64,000 bases of DNA from Alicyclobacillus herbarius DSM 13609 (GTDB lineage: Bacteria; Bacillota; Bacilli; Alicyclobacillales; Alicyclobacillaceae), in contig NZ_AUMH01000015.1 of the NCBI RefSeq assembly GCF_000430585.1, forward strand, positions 32,716 to 96,715, read 5' to 3'. The notes below the pieces were generated by a model, which did no database searches, was not told the origin of the DNA, and was given only the letters and a program-made list of their open reading frames with translations. This document shows, in pieces, positions 46,046-55,092 of the stretch. Position 1 is the first letter of the stretch. Every line of letters starts with the position of its first letter. A program made the translations under genes and the position numbers.

Positions 46046-46066
46046 GGGGATTCTACCTCCTTCATG

Positions 46067-46687
46067 TCATGAGCGGACTTGTCGCAAGGCACGCTCCTGG
46101 TAATAAAATTGGAGAATCTGAATGTAGTTGCGGCCGTGTTGCGCCCAGTACTGGCTCCCCCACTGAGCCATCTTCTGCGCATTGCGGTATTGCCAGTTGG
46201 GATTGTTCGGTATGCCTGCTCGGTAGTTGAGTTCGATAATTTCGCCGTTGGGCTTTACGTATACGTACCGACGGGTGGCCATCACGGCCCGATTTGTATC
46301 CGGCTGGCGAGAAAGATAACGGAACGTTTGAAAATTGGTCGTGTTATCCACATCGAATGTGAACCCATCGATAGTGATCGGATGCAAGTGGTGGAACCAA
46401 GCAAACATTTTGATGGCCAAGGCGCCGGACTTCAACGATTCCACATGCCAAGAGGGCATCCACTCGTTTGGCAAAACATCCTCACAATATTGATAAAAGG
46501 GCACATTTTGCACGTACACAATCCGTCCGCGTGGGTCGGGTTCGCCATTTGGATTGTTTTCTCGGATGGCCACGCGAATGGTCGTGGGTTCTTGCGTATT
46601 GTAAATAGTTGGTGCGGCATGCGCCGTAATGGGTCCGATGCTGGCGAGAGCTACAATGGCTGTACATAGCGCCACGGATTTTCTCAT
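46067..46687 (-). CDS. Secreted SpoIID/LytB-domain-like protein
   Basis: A 206-residue protein with a cleavable signal peptide (1-24, ending AHAA). The block VPFYQYCEDVLPNEWMPSW-HVESLKSGALAIKMFAW resembles the SpoIID/LytB/CwlB-modifier motif (YLxxVLPxEWxxxW...EALKAQAVAAR), which in SpoIID is part of a lytic transglycosylase acting during engulfment. The usual catalytic context is only partly kept, so this could be a truncated or regulatory member. ATG 46687 is preceded by a G-rich GGGGATG; a longer frame to 46849 is unsupported. Upstream of the lipoprotein gene. Confidence 0.75.
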   Translation of the reverse strand: MRKSVALCTAIVALASIGPITAHAAPTIYNTQEPTTIRVAIRENNPNGEPDPRGRIVYVQNVPFYQYCEDVLPNEWMPSWHVESLKSGALAIKMFAWFHHLHPITIDGFTFDVDNTTNFQTFRYLSRQPDTNRAVMATRRYVYVKPNGEIIELNYRAGIPNNPNWQYRNAQKMAQWGSQYWAQHGRNYIQILQFYYQERALRQVRS

Positions 46688-46876
46688 GAAACCATCCCCT
46701 GCTTTCCATTCCGTTTGGCTGTTTTTACATTTCCCTGAAGGTATCGGAACATGCATGTGAAGTCTTCCGTTTTGCTGTAGCGTTAAAGGTTGTGCAGGGG
46801 TACAATGCAGGGGGAATTGGCTTATAGAGGTTGTCTGGAAACGGATCATGGGTCATGGTCTGTGGAGGTGAAACGA

Positions 46877-47401
46877 ATGGAGCTTTTGCGTTTGACGAGT
46901 CGCCCGAAGCCGAGCACAGATAATCAGATGCGTGGCATGTCGGCCGTGATTATTGATGGTGAGCGTGTGTTCGTGGATAATGGTGCAATTCACGCCAAGA
47001 GCGGCGTGGAGCGTGGCATCCGGTTCGTAACGAACCCCGAGGAGGTGCCGCATCCACGGCGGGTGTGGATTTGCTGGGTTACCTTGCATCGCTTTGACTC
47101 ATCCGACGGACAGGGGAAGGTGCAAGGATACTACGGCTTACAGGTGTTCCCGGTTGATATTGACGCGAAAGCGAAAATCGGGTATAAATCACTGTCTGAG
47201 TCTGTAAATAAGATGGGTTATGCGGTGAAAGGCCGCGTGGATATTGAGCCGTTGCCTTGGCAAGAACGCGTCCGTCTGCGGAACTTTCTGCAAGGGCTAC
47301 GTCCTGATTTATGGGAACACGCAAGTCCAGACTTCGTATCTGCGTTTGCCAGCAACGATGGGACGAATCAGGATAAGACCAGAGACGAAAGCGAGGCCTA
47401 A
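46877..47401 (+). CDS. ywhD: YwhD-family protein
   Basis: A 174-residue protein matching B. subtilis YwhD (about 172 residues) from memory: VFVDNGAIHAKSGVERGIRF against the YwhD block AFVDIGAMHARSTVEKGIKF, and GYKSLSESVNKM against GYKSLPEHVNMM. Function of YwhD is unknown. ATG 46877 follows GGAGGTG. In Bacillus it lies close to genes for penicillin-binding and polyamine enzymes (ywhD near speE/speB); here a speA-like decarboxylase gene follows 74 bases later, so the neighbourhood is partly conserved. Confidence 0.85.
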   Translation: MELLRLTSRPKPSTDNQMRGMSAVIIDGERVFVDNGAIHAKSGVERGIRFVTNPEEVPHPRRVWICWVTLHRFDSSDGQGKVQGYYGLQVFPVDIDAKAKIGYKSLSESVNKMGYAVKGRVDIEPLPWQERVRLRNFLQGLRPDLWEHASPDFVSAFASNDGTNQDKTRDESEA

Positions 47402-47475
47402 TCAGAGGCCCGGGACGAACGTGCGGGTCCTGTACAGATACATTTGAACATTCAAGGGCTGGGGGGACATCCATA

Positions 47476-48996
47476 TTGACCGATATCGGCGTAGCGCTCG
47501 CTGGAGAGCGGAACGTACTCGGACAACGCGAGCACACACGACTCAACCAGGATCAGACACCCTTGTTTGATGCTCTGCTGGAACATATCCAGCGGCGTCC
47601 AATCCAATTTCATATACCTGGCCACAAACAGGGACGAGGGATGGAATCGCGTTTTCAGCAGTTTATTGGCAAGAACGCGTTGTCGCTAGACCTGATTAAC
47701 ATAGCTCCTTTGGATGACCTCCATCACCCAACCGGGGCCATTCGGCAGGCCCAGGAACTGGCCGCAGAAGCTTTTGGGGCGGATGCGACCTTTTTTTCCG
47801 TACAGGGGACTAGTACGGCCATCATGACGATGATCTTGGCCACCGTTGGGCCTGGGGACGTTATTCTTGTTCCGCGCAACGTCCATAAGTCTGTCCTGGC
47901 GGCGATTATGCTTGCCGATGCACGGCCGGTGTTTCTCGCCCCGGAGGTCGATCCGGACCTAGGAATTGCGCACGGGGTCTCCGTGGAAACCGTAGAAACG
48001 GCCCTTCAGGAGCATCCCGAGGCGAAGGCGCTGTTGGTCATCAATCCAACCTATTTTGGGGTAGCTGCTGATCTCGTCCGGATTGTGGAACTGGCGCATG
48101 AACGCCGTATTCCCGTTTTGGTGGATGAAGCGCACGGCGTACACATTCATTTTCATGAAAATATGCCTCCGTCCGCGATGCAGGCAGGAGCCGATATGGC
48201 GGCGACCAGTGTCCATAAACTTGGCGGATCCATGACGCAGTCCAGCATCCTCAACGTTCGTAAGGGGTTGGTGGATCCGCGCCACGTCCAGGTCATCCTC
48301 AGCATGTTGACCACGACGTCGACGTCGTATTTGCTGTTGGCTTCGTTGGATGCCGCGCGCAAACAATTGGCGCTGCATGGTCGAGAATGTGTGGAACGCG
48401 CTCTGGAGCTTGCTCGGTACGCGCGTCGTCGCTTGGCTGGAATTCCAGGCCTGTACTGTGTCGGAGGAGAGATCTTAACAGATAGCGCCACCTATGCGAT
48501 GGATCCCACGAAACTGACGATCTGTGTCAAAGACCTGGGACTTCGGGGCTATGATGTGGAGCGGATGCTTCGGGAGCAATTCAACATCGAAGTTGAGTTG
48601 AGCGACCTTTATAATATTTTGTGTATCGTATCCTGGGGAGACGAACCGGAGGACATTGATCGCCTGGTCGATGCGCTGCAACAAATTGCGCAGGGGTGTA
48701 CCCGGACCGAGCATGTGTCGTTAAAGGTAAAGGTTCCGTCTCTTCCCGAGCTGCGCATGTCACCGCGGGCAGCATTCTACGCGCAGACCGAGGTGGTGCC
48801 GTTAAATGAATCTGTGGGCCGTACGATTGCCGAGATGATTATGGTGTACCCTCCTGGAATTCCTGTACTCTTACCAGGGGAAGTTGTGACTCAGGACAAT
48901 ATCGACTATATTGAAGAGAATCTGCGCGCGGGCCTACCGGTGCAAGGACCGGATGACCCAGAAATTCGTTATGTAAAAGTCGTACGGGAGGTGTAA
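47476..48996 (+). CDS. speA: Orn/Lys/Arg decarboxylase family protein (SpeA-like)
   Basis: A 506-residue PLP enzyme of the prokaryotic Orn/Lys/Arg decarboxylase fold-I family. PLP lysine is Lys248 in TSVHKLGGSMTQSS; FHIPGHKQGRG, FSVQGTSTA and VDEAHGVH are the other family blocks. The C-terminal domain ends with ETLRAGLPVQGP-type family signature. Size matches B. subtilis SpeA (arginine decarboxylase, first step of polyamine synthesis), but lysine-decarboxylase-like YaaO is an alternative. TTG 47476 follows a run of six G. Bcp starts 5 bases after the stop; operon speA-bcp-A-type carrier. Confidence 0.88.
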   Translation: MTDIGVALAGERNVLGQREHTRLNQDQTPLFDALLEHIQRRPIQFHIPGHKQGRGMESRFQQFIGKNALSLDLINIAPLDDLHHPTGAIRQAQELAAEAFGADATFFSVQGTSTAIMTMILATVGPGDVILVPRNVHKSVLAAIMLADARPVFLAPEVDPDLGIAHGVSVETVETALQEHPEAKALLVINPTYFGVAADLVRIVELAHERRIPVLVDEAHGVHIHFHENMPPSAMQAGADMAATSVHKLGGSMTQSSILNVRKGLVDPRHVQVILSMLTTTSTSYLLLASLDAARKQLALHGRECVERALELARYARRRLAGIPGLYCVGGEILTDSATYAMDPTKLTICVKDLGLRGYDVERMLREQFNIEVELSDLYNILCIVSWGDEPEDIDRLVDALQQIAQGCTRTEHVSLKVKVPSLPELRMSPRAAFYAQTEVVPLNESVGRTIAEMIMVYPPGIPVLLPGEVVTQDNIDYIEENLRAGLPVQGPDDPEIRYVKVVREV

Positions 48997-49001
48997 GGCA
49001 A

Positions 49002-49469
49002 ATGGCGGGTTTACAAGTTGGCGACATGGCGCCGGATTTCACACTGCCTGCGCATACCGGCGAAGAAGTCACGCTATCCAAGCTGCGGGGGCAGAAAGTG
49101 GTGTTGTTTTTCTATCCGAAAGACCAGACACCGGGTTGCACGCAAGAGGCGTGTTCCTTTCGCGACCTTGCGGCTGAATTTGCGAAGGTCGGGGCCAAGG
49201 TTTACGGTATCTCTCGGGATTCCTTACGTTCCCACGAGCGGTTTGCAGCGAAGCACGGGTTACCTATGCCGCTTTTGTCGGATGAAGATGGACGGGTCTG
49301 TACGGCCTATGGAGTGCTGAAAGACAAGCAGATGTTTGGTAAAAAAGTATTCGGCATTGAACGCACTACGGTTGTCATTGATGAAGAGGGGCGAATTGCC
49401 AAGGTCTACCCGAAGGTAAAGGTGGACGGGCACGCGGAGGAGGTACTCGCATTCGTTCGGCAACTGTGA
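49002..49469 (+). CDS. bcp: Thiol peroxidase Bcp (atypical 2-Cys peroxiredoxin)
   Basis: A 155-residue peroxiredoxin that reduces H2O2 and organic peroxides. Peroxidatic Cys46 and resolving Cys51 occur in TPGCTQEACSFRD; FFYPKDQTPGCT and GISRDSLRSHERFAAKHGLP match the BCP/PrxQ class. Start ATG 49002, with CGGGAGG upstream, lies 5 bases after the decarboxylase stop. Cytoplasmic; thioredoxin is the usual reductant. Confidence 0.95.
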   Translation: MAGLQVGDMAPDFTLPAHTGEEVTLSKLRGQKVVLFFYPKDQTPGCTQEACSFRDLAAEFAKVGAKVYGISRDSLRSHERFAAKHGLPMPLLSDEDGRVCTAYGVLKDKQMFGKKVFGIERTTVVIDEEGRIAKVYPKVKVDGHAEEVLAFVRQL

Positions 49470-49503
49470 GTATAATGGGGCTAACAAGGGAGGTTATGCG
49501 GTC

Positions 49504-49857
49504 ATGGTGACCTTAACGGATGCTGCTGCGGAAAAACTGCGCGAATTGATGGCCGAGCGGGGACCGGACGAGCAGACCTTACGGCTTTATGTCAAACCGG
49601 GTGGCTGCACCGGTTTCAGTTACGGGATGGCGTTGGATGAGCCGAGAGAAGGAGACATCGTTTATCAGATCCAGGGGATTCAAGTGGCCGTCGAAAAGGA
49701 AAGTGAACGCTTGATTGACGGCTCACAGGTCGACTTTGTGGATGATTTCAGCGGTCAGGGGTTTCGGATAAACAATCCGAATGCCACGTCCATTTGTGGG
49801 TGCGGATCGAGCTTTCGCACGGCCACGGATGCCGGCCAACCTGGAAGCTGCGAGTAA
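49504..49857 (+). CDS. erpA: A-type iron-sulfur carrier (HesB/IscA/ErpA family)
   Basis: A 117-residue A-type carrier that receives Fe-S clusters and delivers them to apoproteins. Conserved cysteines: Cys35 (PGGCTGFSYGM) and the C-terminal pair Cys98/Cys100 (SICGCGSSF). ATG 49504 lies 34 bases after bcp with AGGGAGG upstream. Followed by a terminator, so it ends the three-gene operon. ErpA-like versus IscA/SufA-like cannot be resolved; the symbol is provisional. Confidence 0.92.
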   Translation: MVTLTDAAAEKLRELMAERGPDEQTLRLYVKPGGCTGFSYGMALDEPREGDIVYQIQGIQVAVEKESERLIDGSQVDFVDDFSGQGFRINNPNATSICGCGSSFRTATDAGQPGSCE

Positions 49858-49868
49858 TCCGTTCGGAT

Positions 49869-49891
49869 GGCCCGAATCAGGGCCTTTTTTT
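49869..49891 (+). terminator. Terminator of the speA-bcp-erpA operon
   Basis: GGCCC (49869-49873), loop GAATCA, GGGCC (49880-49884), then seven T. A compact intrinsic terminator. Confidence 0.8.
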
Positions 49892-49966
49892 GATCAATGT
49901 GCCCGGAAAGTATACGTCTTCCAGCCGAAGTATGACCAAAAGGGGGGAGTCCGCCTGGCGCGTTTC

Positions 49967-51217
49967 GTGAAAGTCCTCAAAGACCCGGTACATGACGAAA
50001 TTCTTGTCGAAGACCCATGGGTCTGGCGCTTGATTAATACGGCGGCTGTTCAACGATTGCGGCGGATTCGACAGCTGGGCACCTCTTACCTGACGTTCCA
50101 TGGCGCAGAACACAGTCGGTTTACGCACTCGCTGGGCGCGTATGAGACCATGCGTCGGGTGCTTCGCTATCTCGAAGACGAGTGTAACTGGCCGCGTGAC
50201 GAACGGGATCGCAAGCTGGCCTTGGCCGCCGCGTTGTTGCACGATGTGGGGCACGGTCCGTTTTCGCATACGTTTGAGACCATCTATCCCGTGCGCCACG
50301 AGCAGTGGACGCGTCGGATTTTACTTGAAGACCCGGAATTGCAGGAGGTCTTAGGTGCGGTCGACGCGGACTTCGCGGAGGACTTGGTACAAATCCTTCA
50401 GAAGTCTGGTCGGCACGTATATATCCAACAGCTTATCAGCAGTCAACTGGATGTGGACCGGATGGACTATCTGCTCCGGGACGCGCTGATGACGGGGGTC
50501 TCCTACGGGCGGTTTGAACTGGCACGGCTCATACGCTCACTTACGCTGCGTGATGGGCGGGTATTATTAAAAGCCAGCGGTCTGCATACTGCAGAACAGT
50601 ATATCTTTGCTCGGTACTTTATGTATACGCAGGTCTATCTCCACCCGGTAACCGTCGGCAGCGATGTCTTGGTGGGGAACATTCTACGCAGGGCTTCGGA
50701 ACTGTGGCAGGGTGGCGGATTGGGCGACTTGCCGCGCGAACTCGTCGCCTTGCTTGATCAGGGGACGACCGAGGTATCTGTGGGCGACTATATGGCCATC
50801 GACGAGTCGACGTTGCTATACGCGTTTCATCTGTGGTCCCATTCGAAGGATCCGACGCTTTCCGATTTATCCCGCCGTTTCTTGAACCGTCGGTTATTTG
50901 CAGCGGTCGTTCGCAATGAGCCCACCTCAGAGCAGTGGGCCGCTCTGCGTACCGCCGCACGGGCTTTGGGATTCCATCCGGATTATTATATCTCTGGAAG
51001 ACAGTCCGCTACGGCAGGGTATTTGTATCGAGGTGAAGGGATCTCGCTCTTGGAACCAGATGGCACTGTGACGGAGTTGAGCAGACAATCACGTCTGGTT
51101 CGCTCTTTGGTGCCGGATGTCGAATATCGACTGTTCCTTCCGAAAGAAATGGTGGAAGGCGACGGGCCGGTGTGTGACCGAGTTCGCTCTATCCTGTCGC
51201 TCGCTGTGGATTCATGA
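49967..51217 (+). CDS. HD-domain phosphohydrolase (YwfO-like)
   Basis: A 416-residue HD-superfamily enzyme matching B. subtilis YwfO and the dGTPase-like HD hydrolases: KDPVHDEI, LRRIRQLGTSYLTFHGAEHSRFTHS, HDVGHGPFSH (HD pair) and QLDVDRMDYLLRDAL. It probably hydrolyses nucleotides or their derivatives. Start is uncertain: GTG 49967 gives a product beginning VKVLKDPVH, as in homologues, but the only good Shine-Dalgarno (AGGGGGGAG, 49941-49949) lies 17 bases off; a CTG at 49955 would sit at 5 bases. It lies outside the upstream operon, after its terminator. Confidence 0.9.
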   Translation: MKVLKDPVHDEILVEDPWVWRLINTAAVQRLRRIRQLGTSYLTFHGAEHSRFTHSLGAYETMRRVLRYLEDECNWPRDERDRKLALAAALLHDVGHGPFSHTFETIYPVRHEQWTRRILLEDPELQEVLGAVDADFAEDLVQILQKSGRHVYIQQLISSQLDVDRMDYLLRDALMTGVSYGRFELARLIRSLTLRDGRVLLKASGLHTAEQYIFARYFMYTQVYLHPVTVGSDVLVGNILRRASELWQGGGLGDLPRELVALLDQGTTEVSVGDYMAIDESTLLYAFHLWSHSKDPTLSDLSRRFLNRRLFAAVVRNEPTSEQWAALRTAARALGFHPDYYISGRQSATAGYLYRGEGISLLEPDGTVTELSRQSRLVRSLVPDVEYRLFLPKEMVEGDGPVCDRVRSILSLAVDS

Positions 51218-51225
51218 CCTCATGA

Positions 51226-51260
51226 CCGCAAGCGTCGACCTAGGCGACGCTTGCGGGGAT
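51226..51260. terminator. Strong bidirectional hairpin
   Basis: CCGCAAGCGTCG (51226-51237) pairs perfectly with CGACGCTTGCGG (51245-51256), loop of 7, between the convergent HD-domain and DedA genes. The plus side is followed by GGATTTTC. Confidence 0.7.
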
Positions 51261-51288
51261 TTTCTGGGGGGTTTCATTCGGGAGCGAG

Positions 51289-51909
51289 TCACTTGGAACG
51301 GCGGAAATGACGGCTCTCTCTCTGTGAAACGCGGTTGCGGCCAAACCAGAACCAGAGCACGCTGGCCACAAGGACAAGGACTCCAATTACACTGAGGGGT
51401 TTTAAGTAACTATCTACTAGTTCCCAGTGTTTTCCGAGCTGGTAGCCGAAAAGGGTCAAAGCCGTATTCCATACGAGCGAGCCGACGGCGGAAAAGATAA
51501 AAAATTTCCCCAGTGGCATCCGTCCCATCCCTGCGGGGAGAGAAATGAAGGTCCGTACGCCCGGCAACAGGCGCCCGATGCAAACCGAGAGACTTCCATA
51601 ACGATGGAACCAAGCTTCGGCTCGTTCCAGATGCGCTTGATGCAAAAGAATGTAACGACCCCATTTGAGAACAAAGGGACGTCCGCCCCATTGGCCGATG
51701 AGGTAGGCAATCCATCCGCCGACGAGATTCGCAATCGTGGCCACAAGGATAACCGGAATCAACGCCAATTGGCCTGAGTTGCTCAGATAACCAGCAAACG
51801 GCATTACCAGTTCACTCGGAATCGGGATGCAGATACTTTCCAGGGTCATCAGGACGAAGACCGCGGACAAGCCGTGATGAACCATGAAGGTGTTCAAGTG
51901 TGCTGCCAT
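51289..51909 (-). CDS. DedA-family membrane protein
   Basis: A 206-residue DedA/SNARE-associated protein with about five hydrophobic segments. Family blocks: ESICIPIPSELVMPFAGYL (the re-entrant loop with the acidic residue), GWIAYLIGQWGG and GRLLPGVRTFISLPAGMGRM (the conserved GRxxPxxRxxxxxxAG motif). DedA proteins flip or recycle undecaprenyl phosphate or phosphatidylethanolamine and affect envelope homeostasis. Start ATG 51909 with GGAGGG upstream. Lone gene; the 290 bases upstream (51910-52200) hold nothing I recognise. Confidence 0.92.
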   Translation of the reverse strand: MAAHLNTFMVHHGLSAVFVLMTLESICIPIPSELVMPFAGYLSNSGQLALIPVILVATIANLVGGWIAYLIGQWGGRPFVLKWGRYILLHQAHLERAEAWFHRYGSLSVCIGRLLPGVRTFISLPAGMGRMPLGKFFIFSAVGSLVWNTALTLFGYQLGKHWELVDSYLKPLSVIGVLVLVASVLWFWFGRNRVSQRESRHFRRSK

Positions 51910-52200
51910 GAAGGCCCTCCTTTGAGAGGTTGTACGAACAGTGGGCTATACGGATATCAATTTATGGGGCGGTATCGTCTAGAACGACATCGCCGTATCG
52001 AGAAGCATACATGCCGCTTTAAGCATACCGGGATCCGGGGGGCCTGGCTTAGCGCCATGATACATGAATGGAACAAAACTGTGAAACATGAGGACTGAAT
52101 GGGGGCAGGGCATGACCCACATTCGTTGACAGCGAGGCCGAATCCCCGCAAAATGGTGTAGCGTGGGTTATCCTACAGGAAAGCTGAGGGATGTCGGACC

Positions 52201-53445
52201 GTGTCCCTAGTGCACATTATATTGAATACTTTGTATTTGTTGATGCAGCTGTTCACGGGCGTAATCGGTATATATCAAATCCTGACGTCACTCTTTGGCA
52301 TTTGGCACCGTCGTCGTCCTGTTACTTTCCACCCGCAAAAGCGGTTTGCCGTGATTATCCCTGCACATAATGAAGAGCGGGTGATTGGGCCACTGGTAGA
52401 CAGCTTGATGGCACAGGATTATCCACGCCGATTGTATGATGTTCACGTCATTGCGGATCACTGCACTGACCACACGCGGGAAGTTGCAGAACGTCATGGC
52501 GCCACGGTGCACGTTCGGAGGAATCAAGCGAATCGGGGGAAGGGGTATGCCATCGAGTGGATGCTGGAGCGGCTCTGGCAGGGCCCCACGCATTATGACG
52601 CGGTCGTGATGGTGGATGCGGATAACTTGGTTGCCATGGACTTTCTTCGGCGGATGAATCAGCGTCTCTGCGAAGGGCATCGAGTCATTCAAGGATACCT
52701 TGGTGTGAAGAATCCGTTTGATACGTGGGTCAGCGTATCTATGGCCATTTCCTATTGGTTCAGCAATCGGATGTGGCAAAACGCGCGGCAAAATTTGGGC
52801 CTTTCGTGTTCACTCGGGGGCACCGGATTATGCATCGATATGGCCTTACTCCATGAGATGGGGTGGGGGGCTACCGGTTTGACCGAAGACCTGGAATTCG
52901 GGGTTCGCTGTGTGGAACGTGGCATCTTGCCCATCTGGGATCACGACGCCAAGGTTTACGATGAAAAGCCGACGACCATAATGGCTTCGGCGCGGCAGCG
53001 CCTGCGTTGGATGCAAGGGCACTTCCATTGTGCGCGACAACACATGTGGCCGTTAATTCAGGCAGGGATTCGAGAACGAGACTTTGCCAAAATTGATGCG
53101 GGCATCTATCTGTTTCAGCCCATGCGGTTTCTCATCCTATTTTTAACATCTGTGATGATGCTGTTGCAAATTACCCCGCATGCAACGCCGCTGACGCACG
53201 TTACGTCGCTGTTACCCACTCAGTTTTGGGTCGCCGTGAACGTATTTCTGTATTTACAAATGCCCTTGGCACTGCTGCTTGAACGGGTCAATTGGCGCGC
53301 TTATTTTGGTCTCATCATTTTGCCGTTCTTTTTGTGGACATGGGGACCCGTGGTGCTGCAGGCGTACTTTACAAAGAGCAATCGGAAATGGACCCACACC
53401 GTGCATAAGCGAGCGATCCGTTTGGACCAGCTCCGGAGTCGTTAG
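52201..53445 (+). CDS. Membrane-bound family-2 glycosyltransferase
   Basis: A 414-residue GT2 enzyme. N-terminal helix (5-33), then the catalytic domain with VIIPAHNEE, the DxD-type metal site VMVDADNLV, the acceptor/base motif TEDLEFGVRC and QRLRWMQGH (QxxRW), as in processive or cellulose-synthase-like GT2 proteins. Three to four C-terminal helices (300-400) anchor it. It transfers a sugar from a nucleotide donor to a membrane lipid or polysaccharide. GTG 52201 has GAGGGATG 9-10 bases upstream. No polysaccharide cluster surrounds it, so the product is unknown. Confidence 0.88.
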   Translation: MSLVHIILNTLYLLMQLFTGVIGIYQILTSLFGIWHRRRPVTFHPQKRFAVIIPAHNEERVIGPLVDSLMAQDYPRRLYDVHVIADHCTDHTREVAERHGATVHVRRNQANRGKGYAIEWMLERLWQGPTHYDAVVMVDADNLVAMDFLRRMNQRLCEGHRVIQGYLGVKNPFDTWVSVSMAISYWFSNRMWQNARQNLGLSCSLGGTGLCIDMALLHEMGWGATGLTEDLEFGVRCVERGILPIWDHDAKVYDEKPTTIMASARQRLRWMQGHFHCARQHMWPLIQAGIRERDFAKIDAGIYLFQPMRFLILFLTSVMMLLQITPHATPLTHVTSLLPTQFWVAVNVFLYLQMPLALLLERVNWRAYFGLIILPFFLWTWGPVVLQAYFTKSNRKWTHTVHKRAIRLDQLRSR

Positions 53446-53481
53446 GTCATCGCTTTTCTCAAGCCGGTCTTGCCATACGGC

Positions 53482-53805
53482 TTAGTCTTGCACGCTTGCA
53501 CTTTGATACATCCGGACCAGTGCTTCGCGAATGGGCATGCCTGGCTGAATGCCAAGTTCCTCTGCGGCTTGTGTGCACGATTCAACATCGGCGTACAATA
53601 GTTCATCCAATGTGCGTACGCCGGTGGCCCTTGCGGCAACGATGTGACGCGGTGTGAGTTTTTCGCGGAGAAGTTGGATATCCAGCGCTCCACACATTAC
53701 ATATCCTTGTTCACACTGGATGATGAGCAGATTGGTCTTAGGAAGTTTGACTTCAATTTGTAAGAAGGTACAGCCGTCAAAGTGTAAAGGCGCGACGTAG
53801 ATCAA
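53482..53805 (-). CDS. yunC: DUF1805 family protein (YunC-like)
   Basis: A 107-residue protein matching B. subtilis YunC (DUF1805): VKLPKTNLLIIQCEQGYVMC, GALDIQLLREKL, IVAARATGVRTLDELL and AAEELGIQPGMPIREALVRM. TTG 53805 follows GGGGAGGTATG with a 9-base gap; a nearer ATG is out of frame. Function unknown. It runs opposite to and just upstream of the aminopeptidase gene, sharing a 195-base divergent region. Confidence 0.88.
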   Translation of the reverse strand: MIYVAPLHFDGCTFLQIEVKLPKTNLLIIQCEQGYVMCGALDIQLLREKLTPRHIVAARATGVRTLDELLYADVESCTQAAEELGIQPGMPIREALVRMYQSASVQD

Positions 53806-54000
53806 GTTTTCATACCTCCCCGTGGCTGAAACGGTCGCCTGTGGCACTGTTATGATATGGGGGTAGAATCGGCAATGTGCATGAAATCCATTGGAATTCC
53901 CAATGGCTATGTGTGCCGTGGTGGAGTCGGCATGTGGTAGGATGGATGCAGGAATGAGTGGTTGTCCCAGACTTACAGTGCGAAGAAGGGGGAGACCGTC

Positions 54001-55083
54001 TTGAATGATACGGCAAGGATTGAGTTGATTCGAACCCTGTGTGATGCGCATGGGGTTTCCGGGTTTGAACAGAACATCCGAAAATTATATCAGAGTTATC
54101 TCGAACCGCTGGCGGATGAACTGAAGCGGGATCGATTTGGGGGCATTGTCGGACAAAAAGTCGGAGACCCGAATGGTCCAAAGGTCCTCTTGGCCGGTCA
54201 TTTGGATGAAATTGGTATGCTCGTGACGTACATAACGGATGAAGGGTTTATTCGCTTTCAAACGGTAGGCGGATGGTGGTCGCAGGTGATGCTCGCTCAG
54301 CGCGTGGTGATACAAACGTGCAAGGGAGAGATTCTGGGTGTCATTGGCGCGAAGCCGCCGCACGTTTTACCAGCCGAAGAGCGAAACAAGGTCGTCAAGA
54401 TACGGGATATGTTTATTGACATCGGCGTGCGAGATAAAGAGGAAGCGGAAGCCGTGGGTGTCCGCCCAGGGGACCCAATCACGCCTGTGAGTCCGTTCGT
54501 GCCCCTGGCTGGGGATGGATATTATATGGGGAAGGCGCTGGATAATCGTCTGGGTTGTGCCACAGCTGTTGAGGTGCTACGGGAACTTCAAGGACAAGAA
54601 CACCCGAATATTTTGTATGCTGGAGCAACTACCCAAGAAGAGGTTGGACTTCGGGGTGCGCAAACCCTTGTCCACGAAGTTCATCCTGACATCGCGATTG
54701 CCTTGGATGTCGGTGTGGCTGGAGACACCCCAGGGCTTTCGAAGAGTGAGGCACTCTCCAAGTTGGGGTCCGGCCCGTGCCTGTTTTTGTACGATGCGAG
54801 TATGATCCCAAACCGTCGCTTTCGGGACTTTGTGATGGATACCGCATCCGATGCAAAGATTCCTCTGCAGGTTGAGGTCATTCCGGGCGGAGGTACCGAC
54901 GCCGGACGGTTCCATACACACGCATCCGGGGTACCTTCCATCGCTTTTGGCTATCCCACGCGTTATATTCATAGTCACGCCGCCATTTATCATCAACAAG
55001 ATTTTGACCACGGGGTTCAGCTGTTGGTGGAGCTCGTGAAACGTTTGGATAAGACCACTGTGGAATCGATTCAGAACGATTGA
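54001..55083 (+). CDS. M42-family aminopeptidase (glutamyl aminopeptidase/endoglucanase-like)
   Basis: A 360-residue M42 di-metal aminopeptidase. Metal and catalytic blocks: LLAGHLDEIGMLV, KALDNRLGCATAVE, TTQEEVGLRGAQTL with the two Glu, IALDVGVAGDTPG, and GGGTDAGRFHTHASGVPSI near the C-terminus. Such enzymes form dodecameric shells that trim peptides in the cytoplasm; B. subtilis YsdC and YhfE are similar. TTG 54001 follows AAGGGGGAG; the frame continues upstream to 53962 without a signal. Translation of the YuiD-like gene may be linked, 9 bases after its stop. Confidence 0.93.
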   Translation: MNDTARIELIRTLCDAHGVSGFEQNIRKLYQSYLEPLADELKRDRFGGIVGQKVGDPNGPKVLLAGHLDEIGMLVTYITDEGFIRFQTVGGWWSQVMLAQRVVIQTCKGEILGVIGAKPPHVLPAEERNKVVKIRDMFIDIGVRDKEEAEAVGVRPGDPITPVSPFVPLAGDGYYMGKALDNRLGCATAVEVLRELQGQEHPNILYAGATTQEEVGLRGAQTLVHEVHPDIAIALDVGVAGDTPGLSKSEALSKLGSGPCLFLYDASMIPNRRFRDFVMDTASDAKIPLQVEVIPGGGTDAGRFHTHASGVPSIAFGYPTRYIHSHAAIYHQQDFDHGVQLLVELVKRLDKTTVESIQND

Positions 55084-55092
55084 GCTGAGGCT

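Noticed and set aside
51964..52098. 44-codon basic peptide before the glycosyltransferase
   Set aside because: No ribosome-binding site and no sign of family.
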